Shown here piece after piece: positions 52,751 through 61,447 of a DNA stretch of 64,000 bases. The notes beneath the pieces were generated by a model that made no database searches, was not told the origin of the DNA, and saw nothing but the letters and a program-made list of their open reading frames with translations. Made by a program: the position numbers and the translations under genes. Where the stretch lies: the NCBI RefSeq assembly GCF_001047375.1, contig NZ_LFVU01000005.1, positions 1-64,000 of the forward strand, in the 5' to 3' direction. Numbering within the stretch: the stretch's first letter is position 1; each line of letters starts with the position of its first letter. The DNA comes from Clostridium cylindrosporum DSM 605 (GTDB lineage Bacteria; Bacillota; Clostridia; Clostridiales; Caloramatoraceae).

Positions 52751-53908
52751 TTATAAATTACAATAACCTTCACACTTTTTATAGTTACCAAGTAATCTAA
52801 AGTAATTTGTATTATCCTTTATACTTTCAAGTGCAATTTTCACCTTAGGGTTTGTAATATTTCCTTCAAAGTCTATATAGAAAACATATTCCCAAGGTCT
52901 TTCCTTTATAGGCCTTGACTCTATTTTAAGCATATTTACTTCATTTTCTGCGAAGTACTTAAGCACATTGTATAAAGATCCAACTCTATGATCTATTGAA
53001 AATACTATACTTATTTTATTACAAGCTTCATCTATATAAGGCTTTCTTGATACTATTAGGAATCTTGTTGTATTTGTTTTGTTAGTATTAATATTTTCCT
53101 TTAACACCTTTAGTCCATATATATCTGCAGCTCTTTTACTTCCTATTGCAGCAATTGAAGTTGATGCACTATCTTTAACTAACTCTACACTTTTTGCTGT
53201 ATTTGTATATGGAACTCTTCTCCATCTAAACCCATTTAAAAATTCACTACATTGACTAAGTCCCTGTGGATGTGAATAAACTTCAGTTATAGTATCAAAT
53301 GTTGCATCACTTGTAGCTATTAGGCTATGGTTTATTTTAATGCACATTTCTCCAACCATGCTAAAGTCATACTTACTTAAAAGGTCATATACCTCAAGGA
53401 CTCCACCTGTTGAAGAGTTTTCTATTGGAATAACTCCATAATCAATCTTGTTATCATTTAATTCTTTAAAAAGATCTTCGAATTCAGCTACAGCCTTTGT
53501 CTTAACTTTATTTCCAAAGTAAACATATAAAGCTTCTTCACTGTAAGAACCCTTAACACCTTGAAAACCTACAACTGTATCCTTTGTAATTTCTATTGAT
53601 TTATCTTCTAATATAAAACTACTTGTATTATCGATATCTCCTATAAGAAACTTTCTTTGAGCTTGTCTACTTATTTCCATCACTGAATTTAGGAATTTTT
53701 CAACTTCTTTTTTATATTCTACTTTTTCAATTTTACTTAGATGATTCTCTATGACTTGTTCTTCTCTTTTTCTATTTAAAACCTCTAAGTTATTTTTCTT
53801 CTTGTACTCTGCTACCTTTATAACGGTGTCCATTCTGTCTTGAAAAAGCTTTATAATCTCATTATCTATTCTGTCTATCTCATCTCTGATTTCTTTTAAA
53901 TCTGACAT
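52751..53908 (-). CDS. pheA: Bifunctional chorismate mutase / prephenate dehydratase
   Basis: 385 residues. AroQ-type chorismate mutase (about 1-88), prephenate dehydratase (about 105-285, with TNTTRFLIV holding the catalytic TRF) and a C-terminal ACT domain (about 298-375) with the Phe-binding ESRP motif (LKIESRPIKERPW). Gives phenylpyruvate for Phe and should be feedback-inhibited by Phe. Last gene of the aromatic operon. A bifunctional enzyme with no separate mutase in the cluster. Confidence 0.95.
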   Translation of the reverse strand: MSDLKEIRDEIDRIDNEIIKLFQDRMDTVIKVAEYKKKNNLEVLNRKREEQVIENHLSKIEKVEYKKEVEKFLNSVMEISRQAQRKFLIGDIDNTSSFILEDKSIEITKDTVVGFQGVKGSYSEEALYVYFGNKVKTKAVAEFEDLFKELNDNKIDYGVIPIENSSTGGVLEVYDLLSKYDFSMVGEMCIKINHSLIATSDATFDTITEVYSHPQGLSQCSEFLNGFRWRRVPYTNTAKSVELVKDSASTSIAAIGSKRAADIYGLKVLKENINTNKTNTTRFLIVSRKPYIDEACNKISIVFSIDHRVGSLYNVLKYFAENEVNMLKIESRPIKERPWEYVFYIDFEGNITNPKVKIALESIKDNTNYFRLLGNYKKCEGYCNL

Positions 53909-53918
53909 ATTATCCCTC

Positions 53919-55004
53919 CTAAACTTCTTCCACAGCTAGTAAGTCTAGTATGCATAATGCTGTTACAGCTTCAACAACAACTGCAGCTCTTGGTAGAATA
54001 CAAGGATCATGTCTACCTACAATCTCAAGATTAGTGTCCTCCATTGTGCTAACGTTAACACTTCTTTGAGGTCTTGAAATTGAAGGTGTTGGCTTAATTG
54101 CAACCTTAAATAATATAGGTGCCCCACTAGTGATTCCTCCAAGTATTCCACCATTATTATTAGAATAAGTCTTTATTTCTCCATTATCTAAATAATACTC
54201 ATCATTTGCTTCTGAACCCTTCATACTGGCTATATCGAATCCACGTCCAAACTCAACTCCCTTAACAGCTGGTACTGAAAACATTCCACTAGCTATTACA
54301 CTTTCAACAGAGTCGAATATAGGGCTTCCGATTCCACCTGGCATATTTAAAACAACTGTTTCAATTATACCGCCAACTGAATCTAGGTTTTCCCTAGCCT
54401 TAAGAACTTCATCCTTCATCTTTTCTTCAACTGTAGGGTCAAGTAGAGGAAGAGTCATATTCTTTAGATTCTTAATATCATCTATATTTACATTTATAGG
54501 ATCAAATTCCTTATCCTTAACTCCAGCTAGAGATAAGATATGACTTCCTATATGTATTCCTCTTTTTTCTAGGATTTGTTTTGCTACTGCCCCAGCAAAT
54601 ACTATAGGTGCAGTAAGTCTACCTGAAAAGTGACCTCCTCCTCTATAGTCATTTGCCCCAAGATATCTCATTTTACCTGTAAGGTCTGCATGTCCTGGTC
54701 TTACTATATCTTTAAGTAAACTATAATCACCTGATCTTGTATCTGAATTTCTTATCATTGAACAAAGTGGTGTTCCTGTTGTTTTCCCCTCAAAGAATCC
54801 ACTTACTATTTCATATTGATCCTTTTCTTGTCTTCCAGTAGTTAACTTACTTTTTCCTGGAGCACGTCTACTCATTTCAAAGTTCACTTTATCAAGATCT
54901 ATTTCAAAGCCTGCTGGAAGTGAATCAATTACAACACCTATAGCTGCTCCATGAGATTCACCAAAAACAGATATTTTAATTTTTCTACCTAGCATCGAGC
55001 TCAT
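53919..55004 (-). CDS. aroC: Chorismate synthase
   Basis: 361 residues. It removes phosphate from EPSP to give chorismate, using reduced FMN. Markers are FGESHGAAIGVVIDSLPAG, RPGHADLTGKMRY and RGGGHFSGRLTAP, the last differing from the usual GRSSARET. ATG 55004 has GGAGG upstream and overlaps the aroA end by 20 bases; an earlier in-frame start lies inside aroA. Confidence 0.96.
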   Translation of the reverse strand: MSSMLGRKIKISVFGESHGAAIGVVIDSLPAGFEIDLDKVNFEMSRRAPGKSKLTTGRQEKDQYEIVSGFFEGKTTGTPLCSMIRNSDTRSGDYSLLKDIVRPGHADLTGKMRYLGANDYRGGGHFSGRLTAPIVFAGAVAKQILEKRGIHIGSHILSLAGVKDKEFDPINVNIDDIKNLKNMTLPLLDPTVEEKMKDEVLKARENLDSVGGIIETVVLNMPGGIGSPIFDSVESVIASGMFSVPAVKGVEFGRGFDIASMKGSEANDEYYLDNGEIKTYSNNNGGILGGITSGAPILFKVAIKPTPSISRPQRSVNVSTMEDTNLEIVGRHDPCILPRAAVVVEAVTALCILDLLAVEEV

Positions 55005-56259
55005 CAACTTTTCCTCCAAGTTTTCTAAAGTCTTCAAAGAATGTTGGGTATGATTTTTTAATTGCTTCACTACCCTCTATAATTAAATCTGATGTACATC
55101 TAATAGATGCCATAGCCATAGCCATTACTATTCTATGGTCATTCCATCCATCAACTACTCCACCATCAAGTAAAAACTTACCCTTAATAACAAGTCCATC
55201 TGGAGTTTCCTTAACATCTGCTCCTATTTTGTTAAGTTCACTTCTCATAGCTTCTAATCTATCTGACTCCTTAATTCTAACTCTTGCTGCATTTATGATT
55301 CTAGTTTCTCCTTCACTTAATGCCGCAAGTGTTGCAATTATAGGAACAAGGTCTGGACATTGTGATGCATCAATAGTTGCTCCATGAGTTTTACTTGGAT
55401 AAACAATTATCTTATCTTCAAGTACATCTACACGTCCTCCCATAGTACGAACAATATCTATAATCTCTCTATCTCCTTGAAGAGAATCGGCTCTCATGTC
55501 TAGACAAGTAATCTCTCCTCCAAGAAGTCCTGCAACTATGAAGAATGCCACCTGTGAGTAATCTCCCTCAACTCTATAGTTTTGAGCTTTATACTTTTGG
55601 TTCCCTTTAATAATAAATTCTTCATAATTATTATTTTGTATCTCTACTCCATATTGCTTTAAAACATCAATTGTAAGATCTACATATCCCTTTGATTCAA
55701 GCTCCCCTATAATCTTAATGGAGGAATCACCATTAAGAAGAGGAAGTGTAAACATAAGCCCTGTAATAAATTGAGAGCTAATATTTCCCTCTACCTCATA
55801 TACAGATGGCTTAAGACTTCCCTTAACCTTTAAAGGAAGGCCACTTCGGGTATCGTATGTTATACCTTCTTTATCAAAGATATTATAATAGGTAGTTAGT
55901 GGTCTAGTAGTAAGTCTACCCCTCCCCTTAAAAGTTACTTCTTCTGAAGTTAAAAGAGCTATCGGTATAATAAATCTAAGTGTTGAACCAGATTCTATAC
56001 AGTCTATTTCTGGATTAACAAGCTTTAGACTATCATTTCCTTGTATTTCTATACTACTATCCTTCATGTTCATCTTTACTCCTAGACTTTCCATAGCCTT
56101 AGAAGTTGCTATTATATCATCTGAAAATATTATGTTATCAACAGAACTTTCTCCATTTGCAAGAGCTGCACATATTATTGCTCTATGTGAAAGACTCTTA
56201 GATGGAGGAATAGTAACTGTCCCTGTTAAACTTTTAGGGGTTATTTTTACTCTACTCAA
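54985..56259 (-). CDS. aroA: 3-phosphoshikimate 1-carboxyvinyltransferase (EPSP synthase)
   Basis: 424 residues. It transfers enolpyruvate from PEP to shikimate 3-phosphate. PPSKSLSHRAIICAALA binds substrate, GSTLRFIIPIALL and GRLTTRPL form the active site, and DRLEAMRSELNKIGADV (with VRIKESDR before it) the C-terminal domain. Class I or II herbicide-sensitivity type was not assigned. A clear AGGAGGG precedes ATG 56259. Confidence 0.96.
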   Translation of the reverse strand: MSRVKITPKSLTGTVTIPPSKSLSHRAIICAALANGESSVDNIIFSDDIIATSKAMESLGVKMNMKDSSIEIQGNDSLKLVNPEIDCIESGSTLRFIIPIALLTSEEVTFKGRGRLTTRPLTTYYNIFDKEGITYDTRSGLPLKVKGSLKPSVYEVEGNISSQFITGLMFTLPLLNGDSSIKIIGELESKGYVDLTIDVLKQYGVEIQNNNYEEFIIKGNQKYKAQNYRVEGDYSQVAFFIVAGLLGGEITCLDMRADSLQGDREIIDIVRTMGGRVDVLEDKIIVYPSKTHGATIDASQCPDLVPIIATLAALSEGETRIINAARVRIKESDRLEAMRSELNKIGADVKETPDGLVIKGKFLLDGGVVDGWNDHRIVMAMAMASIRCTSDLIIEGSEAIKKSYPTFFEDFRKLGGKVDELDAR

Positions 56260-56277
56260 TCAAATCCCTCCTAATAT

Positions 56278-57345
56278 CTAGTTAAATTCTATATACTTTT
56301 CGATTTCTTCTAGTTGAATCTTCTTAATATATGATTGTCCGACTTCCTTTAAAAGTATTATATTCAAAGACTTTCCTATGTTTTTCTTATCTAGACCTAT
56401 TGCATTAAGTACCTTATCCCTATCCTTTAAATCAATTAAAACTGGAAGCGAGTACTTTCTAAGTATCTCCTTAATTACCTCAGATGTACCCATTGATGTA
56501 TCACCTAATGTTTCTGCAGTTTTTGTTATCATATACATTCCAAGTGCGACTGCTTCTCCATGGGTAAATGACTCATAATTAAAGTATTTTTCTATAGCGT
56601 GACCTATTGTATGACCAAAGTTTAGAAGCATTCTATCTCCTGTATCCTTTTCATCCTTTTCAACAACGATTCTTTTAATATTGCAGCAAGTATATATAAT
56701 CTTTTCAATATTTTTATCAAATTCTTTTTCACTATAGCTTAAAAGGTCATAGAATAAATTCTTATCCTTAATACATCCATATTTAATAACCTCTGCCATA
56801 CCATCAGCAAGATATCTTTGGTCTAATGTCTTTAAAAGATTTGGGTCTATATATACTCCAACTGGTTGATAAAAAGCCCCAACTAGATTCTTACCATAAT
56901 TAGTATTTATAGCAACCTTTCCACCTACAGAACTATCAACCTGTGACAAAAGTGTAGTTGGAATCTGTACGAAGTCAACTCCACGAAGTAGTGATGATGC
57001 AACAAATCCTGTTAAATCACCTACAACCCCACCACCAAAAGCTATAATAAGATCACTTCTAGTCATTGAAAAATCAAGCATTTCGTTTAGAACTCTCTCA
57101 AATGTAGCAAATGATTTACTTTTCTCACCTGGCTCAACAACTATTTTCTTAATATTAAAGCCTTCTTTTTGAAGAATATCAACTAACTTTTCTCCATAAA
57201 GTCTATCTACGTTAGAATCAGTTACTATTGATATCTTTTTAGTTTTAGCTACATCTTTAATATAGCTTCCAATTTCATCAAATAGCCCCTTTTCTATATA
57301 AATAGGATAGCTATGGTCAAATAGCCTAACACCTAACTTATACAT
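56278..57345 (-). CDS. aroB: 3-dehydroquinate synthase
   Basis: 355 residues. NAD-dependent cyclisation of DAHP. GGGVVGDLTGFVASSLLRG binds NAD, QVDSSVGGKVAINTNYGKN the substrate, and NFGHTIGHAIE plus FTHGEAVALGM the zinc. Start chosen at ATG 57345, behind GGGGG; a further 25 upstream residues are inside tyrA. It overlaps the tyrA end by eight bases. Confidence 0.96.
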   Translation of the reverse strand: MYKLGVRLFDHSYPIYIEKGLFDEIGSYIKDVAKTKKISIVTDSNVDRLYGEKLVDILQKEGFNIKKIVVEPGEKSKSFATFERVLNEMLDFSMTRSDLIIAFGGGVVGDLTGFVASSLLRGVDFVQIPTTLLSQVDSSVGGKVAINTNYGKNLVGAFYQPVGVYIDPNLLKTLDQRYLADGMAEVIKYGCIKDKNLFYDLLSYSEKEFDKNIEKIIYTCCNIKRIVVEKDEKDTGDRMLLNFGHTIGHAIEKYFNYESFTHGEAVALGMYMITKTAETLGDTSMGTSEVIKEILRKYSLPVLIDLKDRDKVLNAIGLDKKNIGKSLNIILLKEVGQSYIKKIQLEEIEKYIEFN

Positions 57346-58201
57346 AAATCTTAATCCCCCTTTTTTTATCTCTAGCTTCCTCAAGCTTTGAGTATACAGA
57401 ACTATTATCTCCTGATGCAATAAAGTTCTTTAGTTCAGCTATGTTACTTTCAAATATACTAAGCTGTTCTATTACATATTCTTTATTTTGCATAATAAGC
57501 TCTGTCCAAAGCCCTGCATTAATATCCGCAACTCTTGTAGCATCTCTAAAACTTCCAGCTACAAATAAAGAAGTGTCTTTATTTAGTATATCACTATTTA
57601 CTAATGCTACAGCAAGAATATGTGGAAGATGACTTGTATAAGCTATTATTCTATCATGTTCTTCTGGGGATATTCTAACTATATTTTTACACCCTATAGC
57701 TCTAGCAATATCCTCAACTATTACTATACTATCTTCTCGATTTCTCTTTGTTGGAGTTATAAGGTAATTTGCACCTTTAAATATACTATCACAGCCATTT
57801 TCAAGTCCAGAACCTTCTTTTCCTGCCATAGGATGGCCTCCTACAAAATCTAAATCATCTCTTAAAGCTTTATTTATGGTATTTATTATTGACCCTTTAA
57901 TACCTGCACTATCGGTTATTACAGCTCCCTTTTTGAAGATATCCATATTCTCGATAACGAATTTTTCTGTTAGGTCAGGATATACTGCTAGAATTACTAT
58001 ATCTGCATTCTTTAATGCAAGACCCGGATCAATGTAACCTTCATCTATAATATTTTTTTCTACTGCAAGTTTTATTGTTTCTTCGCTTATATCTAGTCCT
58101 ATAACCTTACCCTTTGTAAACTTTTTAAGCGCCCTTGCATATGAGCTTCCTATAAGTCCTAGTCCAACTATACATACGTTTAATCTAAAGTCCTGCAACA
58201 T
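57338..58201 (-). CDS. tyrA: Prephenate dehydrogenase
   Basis: 287 residues. Oxidative decarboxylation of prephenate to 4-hydroxyphenylpyruvate for tyrosine. Rossmann loop VGLGLIGSSYA (about 12-22), HPMAGKEGSGLENG and TSHLPHILAVAL with catalytic His. No ACT domain, so it is not obviously Tyr-inhibited, unlike the pheA product. Follows aroF across a 130-base gap with no clear structure. Confidence 0.93.
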   Translation of the reverse strand: MLQDFRLNVCIVGLGLIGSSYARALKKFTKGKVIGLDISEETIKLAVEKNIIDEGYIDPGLALKNADIVILAVYPDLTEKFVIENMDIFKKGAVITDSAGIKGSIINTINKALRDDLDFVGGHPMAGKEGSGLENGCDSIFKGANYLITPTKRNREDSIVIVEDIARAIGCKNIVRISPEEHDRIIAYTSHLPHILAVALVNSDILNKDTSLFVAGSFRDATRVADINAGLWTELIMQNKEYVIEQLSIFESNIAELKNFIASGDNSSVYSKLEEARDKKRGIKIYV

Positions 58202-58330
58202 TATCCCCCCATAAATTAATTAATGAACTATCTATTCAATTACTTCTGTGCTACTGTACTACTTCTTATCTTTTAAGACAGTTCCCTTAATATACTTAAC
58301 TTTAAGTTTATTTTTTAAAGGGAGTCTATA

Positions 58331-59344
58331 CTATATTCTCTTACCATTTATTTCAGCAATTCCTTTTAGTGACTTAACAAGACTTTCAAATTCCTCTGGT
58401 CTTATTGATTGCTTTCCATCACATAGTGCATTAGCAGGATCGTTATGAACTTCGATTATTAATCCATCTGCTCCAACTGCAACTGCTGCCTTACTTAGTG
58501 GTTCTACCATCCAGTTTAGTCCTGCTGCGTGGCTTGGATCAACTACTACTGGTAAGTGGCTAAGCTTTTTAATAGCTGGTATTGCACTTAAATCTAATGT
58601 ATTTCTTGTGAAGTTTTCAAATGTTCTTATTCCTCTTTCACAAAGAATAACTTGTTCATTACCCTCTGACATAATGTATTCAGCTGACATTAAAAGTTCT
58701 TCTATAGTAGCTGAAAGACCTCTTTTTAGTAGAACTGGCTTTCTAGTCTTACCAACTTCCTTAAGAAGATCGAAGTTTTGCATATTTCTTGCACCTATTT
58801 GAATAATATCTGCGTTTTCAGCAACAGCTTCAACATATTTAGTTGTCATAACTTCTGTGATTATTGGAAGTCCTGTTTCCTTCTTTGCTATATTAAGTAG
58901 GTCAAGCCCCTCCATTCCAAGACCTTGGAAAGCGTATGGTGATGTTCTTGGCTTAAATGCTCCACCACGAAGAATTGTAGCACCTGATGCTTTAACTGAC
59001 TTTGCTATTTCAACGATTTGACTTTCTGACTCAACTGAACATGGTCCTGCCATTATGCAGAATTTATCTCCCCCGATTTGTGCATCTCCAACCTTTATAA
59101 CTGTATCCTCTGGGTGAAATGCTCTATTAGCTCTCTTGTATGATTCTTGTACTCTTAATATTTTTTCAACACATTTATTTTGTTGTATTACACTAGCATC
59201 TATAGTACTTGTGTCACCAACAATTCCTAGTATAGTTTGTGATACACCTTCAATTATTTGAACTGAGCATAAAGGTGATTCTAATTTTTCTTTTAGTTTC
59301 ATAATTTCTTCCTTTGTTGTTTGTGGTTTAATTACTACTATCAT
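58331..59344 (-). CDS. aroF: 3-deoxy-7-phosphoheptulonate synthase
   Basis: 337 residues. Entry enzyme of the shikimate pathway, joining PEP and erythrose 4-phosphate. Type I-beta with a ferredoxin-like regulatory domain (about 1-70, Phe/Tyr-inhibited in homologs) ahead of the KDO8P-like barrel: [30 protein letters not shown] and VDPSHAAG. Start at ATG 59344 behind GGAGG. First structural gene of the operon, right after the leader-peptide terminator. Confidence 0.96.
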   Translation of the reverse strand: MIVVIKPQTTKEEIMKLKEKLESPLCSVQIIEGVSQTILGIVGDTSTIDASVIQQNKCVEKILRVQESYKRANRAFHPEDTVIKVGDAQIGGDKFCIMAGPCSVESESQIVEIAKSVKASGATILRGGAFKPRTSPYAFQGLGMEGLDLLNIAKKETGLPIITEVMTTKYVEAVAENADIIQIGARNMQNFDLLKEVGKTRKPVLLKRGLSATIEELLMSAEYIMSEGNEQVILCERGIRTFENFTRNTLDLSAIPAIKKLSHLPVVVDPSHAAGLNWMVEPLSKAAVAVGADGLIIEVHNDPANALCDGKQSIRPEEFESLVKSLKGIAEINGKRI

Positions 59345-59407
59345 TTTACATACCTCCAAATTTTATACTTAACATTTAAACCTTGCTAAGCATTTTTAAT
59401 ATTTTAT

Positions 59408-59440
59408 AAATAAAAAAGGAGAACTCTTTGAGTTCTCCTT
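59408..59440 (-). terminator. Attenuator terminator of the aromatic operon
   Basis: On the minus strand AAGGAGAACTC, loop AAA, GAGTTCTCCTT, then TTTTATTT. The 5' arm with its loop (complement of 59427-59436) is exactly complementary over 10 bp to TTTGAGTTCT in the leader ORF (59558-59567), giving an alternative antiterminator helix. Confidence 0.85.
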
Positions 59441-59480
59441 ATATACACTATACATAATCTTAAGCTAGCTACCCTTTCTT

Positions 59481-59645
59481 TTATACAAGTAGGCTAAATC
59501 TATTTTCACTTAGCTTATATACATCAAACTCATTCAAGAGATTATTTAAATTTTTGCAGAACTCAAAACCAGCGCTAAAATAAAAGCCCCAGCTAAAATA
59601 AAAACCATAATAAAATTGTTCTACAGTTCTCTTGATGATGTCCAT
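59481..59645 (-). CDS. Aromatic-rich leader peptide of the aro operon (attenuator)
   Basis: 54 codons from ATG 59645, with GGAGG at ideal distance. Residues 11-23 read FYYGFYFSWGFYF: ten of thirteen are Phe, Tyr or Trp, and F27 and F29 follow. Next come the terminator at 59408-59440 and aroF. This is the layout of ribosome-mediated attenuation: scarce charged tRNA-Phe/Tyr would stall the ribosome here, leaving TTTGAGTTCT (codons 27-30) free to form the antiterminator. The peptide is long for a leader, so a separate role for its C-terminal half is possible. Confidence 0.8.
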   Translation of the reverse strand: MDIIKRTVEQFYYGFYFSWGFYFSAGFEFCKNLNNLLNEFDVYKLSENRFSLLV

Positions 59646-59728
59646 CGCTAATTCCTCCCTTAAGATTTTTCTTCGTATCTATCATATCATTTATAATTAT
59701 ATACTTCATTAAATTCTGTTTTTTCTAA

Positions 59729-59757
59729 ATTCTATCACTTGAAAAAACTAATGTCAA
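59729..59757 (-). promoter_or_regulatory. Sigma-A promoter of the aromatic operon
   Basis: TTGACA (59752-59757), 17-base spacer, TAGAAT (59729-59734); start of transcription about 80 bases before the leader-peptide ATG. A second TATGAT-like element lies nearer at about 59680. Confidence 0.8.
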
Positions 59758-59780
59758 CAACATCTATTTTAATTATAGGT

Positions 59781-59820
59781 AAATCCCCTTTAAGAAAACT
59801 TTTTCTAAAAGGGGATTTTA
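59781..59820. terminator. Hairpin between the SdpI region and the aro promoter
   Basis: AAATCCCCTTT and AAAGGGGATTT arms, with a 16-18-base AT loop, then TTTAT on the plus strand. It may end the SdpI/DUF5714 transcript in the minus direction, although the U-tract there is poor. The 59821-59947 gap is AT-rich without other features. Confidence 0.5.
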
Positions 59821-59947
59821 TACTAAATATATACCTACTCATAGGGCTACTATCCTATATTTAAAAGGGGTTAAGGATAATTTTATATTAAAAAATATTA
59901 ATTTTAAAAAAATTATCTAATTTCAATAAAATAATAATACTTTCTGA

Positions 59948-60055
59948 TTATAATTCAATACTCTGATGCATAGCAATTGAATACCCTCCTAAAATAGGAA
60001 TACCTAATACTAGTTCTATAGCTGCAATTACTAATTTATTATTTTCTACTTCCAT
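59948..60055 (-). CDS. 35-residue hydrophobic micro-protein overlapping sdpI-like gene
   Basis: ATG 60055 lies inside the last codons of the SdpI-like gene in another frame. Product: MEVENNKLVIAAIELVLGIP and then ILGGYSIAMHQSIEL, a single membrane-spanning stretch with short polar ends. No good ribosome site of its own, so expression would need termination-reinitiation from the gene before it. May be a chance ORF. The neighbouring SdpI-like protein makes a toxin-immunity or membrane partnership imaginable. Confidence 0.3.
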   Translation of the reverse strand: MEVENNKLVIAAIELVLGIPILGGYSIAMHQSIEL

Positions 60056-60380
60056 CTTTATTAAACATTTTTTTCATATGGACTTCTACGATAATAATCA
60101 CAACTATAGAACCAACAATTAAAAACATTATTTGGAATACTTCATTACTTAGAGCATGAATCCTGTAAGTAAATGCTGCAATAATGAAGTTAATTATTCC
60201 AAATACGATCATACTATTCCCACCATATCTTTGTGCTTCATCCCAAGTTTCCTTATTTTTAATAGCCATTGAGGTTCTATATCCAATAACCCCATTTATA
60301 CTTTTAGGTGGAAAATATCTTAATACAAGCCCTGCTATAATAAAAATTATTCCTGATATTAAATATACTATATAAATCAC
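60039..60380 (-). CDS. SdpI-like small membrane protein
   Basis: 113 residues, three hydrophobic segments. FPPKSINGVIGYRT, ETWDEAQRYG and a following hydrophobic hairpin match the SdpI domain (GYRTxxSxKNxExWxEAN). In Bacillus SdpI gives immunity to the SdpC toxin; short homologs elsewhere have unknown roles. The start is odd: the in-frame GTG at 60378-60380 is part of an unusually perfect AGGAGGTGAT ribosome site, and no ATG, GTG or TTG lies at ideal distance (an ATA does). The first residues are therefore uncertain. Confidence 0.72.
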   Translation of the reverse strand: MIYIVYLISGIIFIIAGLVLRYFPPKSINGVIGYRTSMAIKNKETWDEAQRYGGNSMIVFGIINFIIAAFTYRIHALSNEVFQIMFLIVGSIVVIIIVEVHMKKMFNKDGSRK

Positions 60381-60392
60381 CTCCTATATTAT

Positions 60393-61169
60393 TTATATTG
60401 GAAAATGTCTACACTTCTCTTTTCTACAGCCATGGGGATGTCTATCATAATCCTTACAAATAATCCTATACTTGTAGGGAATATTGATATCTAAATATTC
60501 CTTTGAAAGCTTACAACTTGTTTTTAAAGTTGCATATATGAAATTTTTACAACAGCATGGACCAGTTTCATTAGCAATACACTCAATAACCTTTGATACA
60601 ACCTTCATTGTAGTAGCAGTTTCTTCATTTTTAGGACATGCAGCACCTAATATAACACTAAAGGATGCACCAATCCCAGGCGCTATACCACAAATCCCTG
60701 TTAATCCACAATATGCACCAATAGCCTGCTTTCGTGTACGATTTAATGCCTCCATTATTTGATCATCGGTAACTTTAATTCTTCCATTATTTCTTATTGA
60801 AGCTAATAATGCACCTGCAGCAATCCATGCATGTTCACATCCTAGCATTGGAATGGAAGTACTATTAATAATCTTTTCAGCTATAATTAAAGGATTATAT
60901 TCTTTTGATGAAAGTATTAAATTCAAAATACCCTCAAAGGATTTTTCTCCATGACAATTATCACAAACATAATGCCCACTAGGGCAGTATACATAGCCTA
61001 ATTCAACTTTACTGCACTCTATACATTTTAATTCTTTGCCGACCTCAAAATAATCAAGCTTCTCTCCACATATTAAGCAATTTTCTGTACTCTCTTCTTT
61101 ATGCTGACCAGCACTAGCATTTTTAGGAGCTCAACATCCTCCACTATGATTTAAAAGACCTTTTTCCAA
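60393..61169 (-). CDS. DUF5714-like protein, probable selenoprotein (Cys-Sec motif read through in-frame UGA)
   Basis: 258 codons from TTG 61169, which has a strong GGAGGG site six bases upstream. Codon 13 is TGA (61131-61133) within HSGGC-U-APKN, next to Cys12. The same frame continues with a zinc-ribbon-like stretch (CLICGE 31-36; CIEC 49-52; CPSGHYVCDNC 62-72) and the DUF5714-like core (about 85-258; GLTGICGIAPGIGASFSVIL, AACPKNEET, GPCCCKNF). No start codon with a ribosome site lies between the TGA and residue 82, so translation through UGA is needed. A SECIS-like hairpin follows. Function unknown; Cys-rich redox or metal handling likely. Followed by the SdpI-like gene. Confidence 0.72.
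61102..61113 (-). other. SECIS-like hairpin for UGA at 61131-61133
   Basis: Minus strand TGCT-GGTC-AGCA: 4 bp plus a G-T closure, loop GGTC. Loop starts 21 bases after the UGA. Bacterial SECIS elements have a small apical loop with G among its first two bases, 16-37 bases after the UGA; this fits. A longer alternative hairpin ATGCT/AGCAT around it also fits. Confidence 0.6.
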
Positions 61170-61387
61170 TATAATCCCTCCTTACAATAAATACTACTAC
61201 TCTAATGAAAGATATACAATAATTAAACTTAAATTTTGAGTAATATAGACTCCATGATACAATCTTAGCGTAAAATTACCTATATTTTCAAAACCAATTT
61301 CTACTTCTCTTTATTTTGTGACATAAAATATTAATTTTATAATTAAGCCATGAAATATCAACTTTAATTAACAATATCCTACTGGTA

Positions 61388-61413
61388 ACACTTTTGAGTA
61401 ATTAACATAATAT
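61388..61413 (+). promoter_or_regulatory. Possible sigma-K-like promoter of the Cys-rich micro-protein
   Basis: AC (61388-61389), 16 bases, CATAATAT (61406-61413) resembles the mother-cell sigma-K pattern AC-N16-CATAnnnTA. Short motif, so chance match is possible. Confidence 0.35.
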
Positions 61414-61447
61414 GGTGGTGAAAATACATCCATAGGAGGTGATAGTT

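Noticed and set aside
58202-58330. Possible regulatory element between aroF and tyrA
   Set aside because: No stable hairpin, promoter or ORF could be defended.
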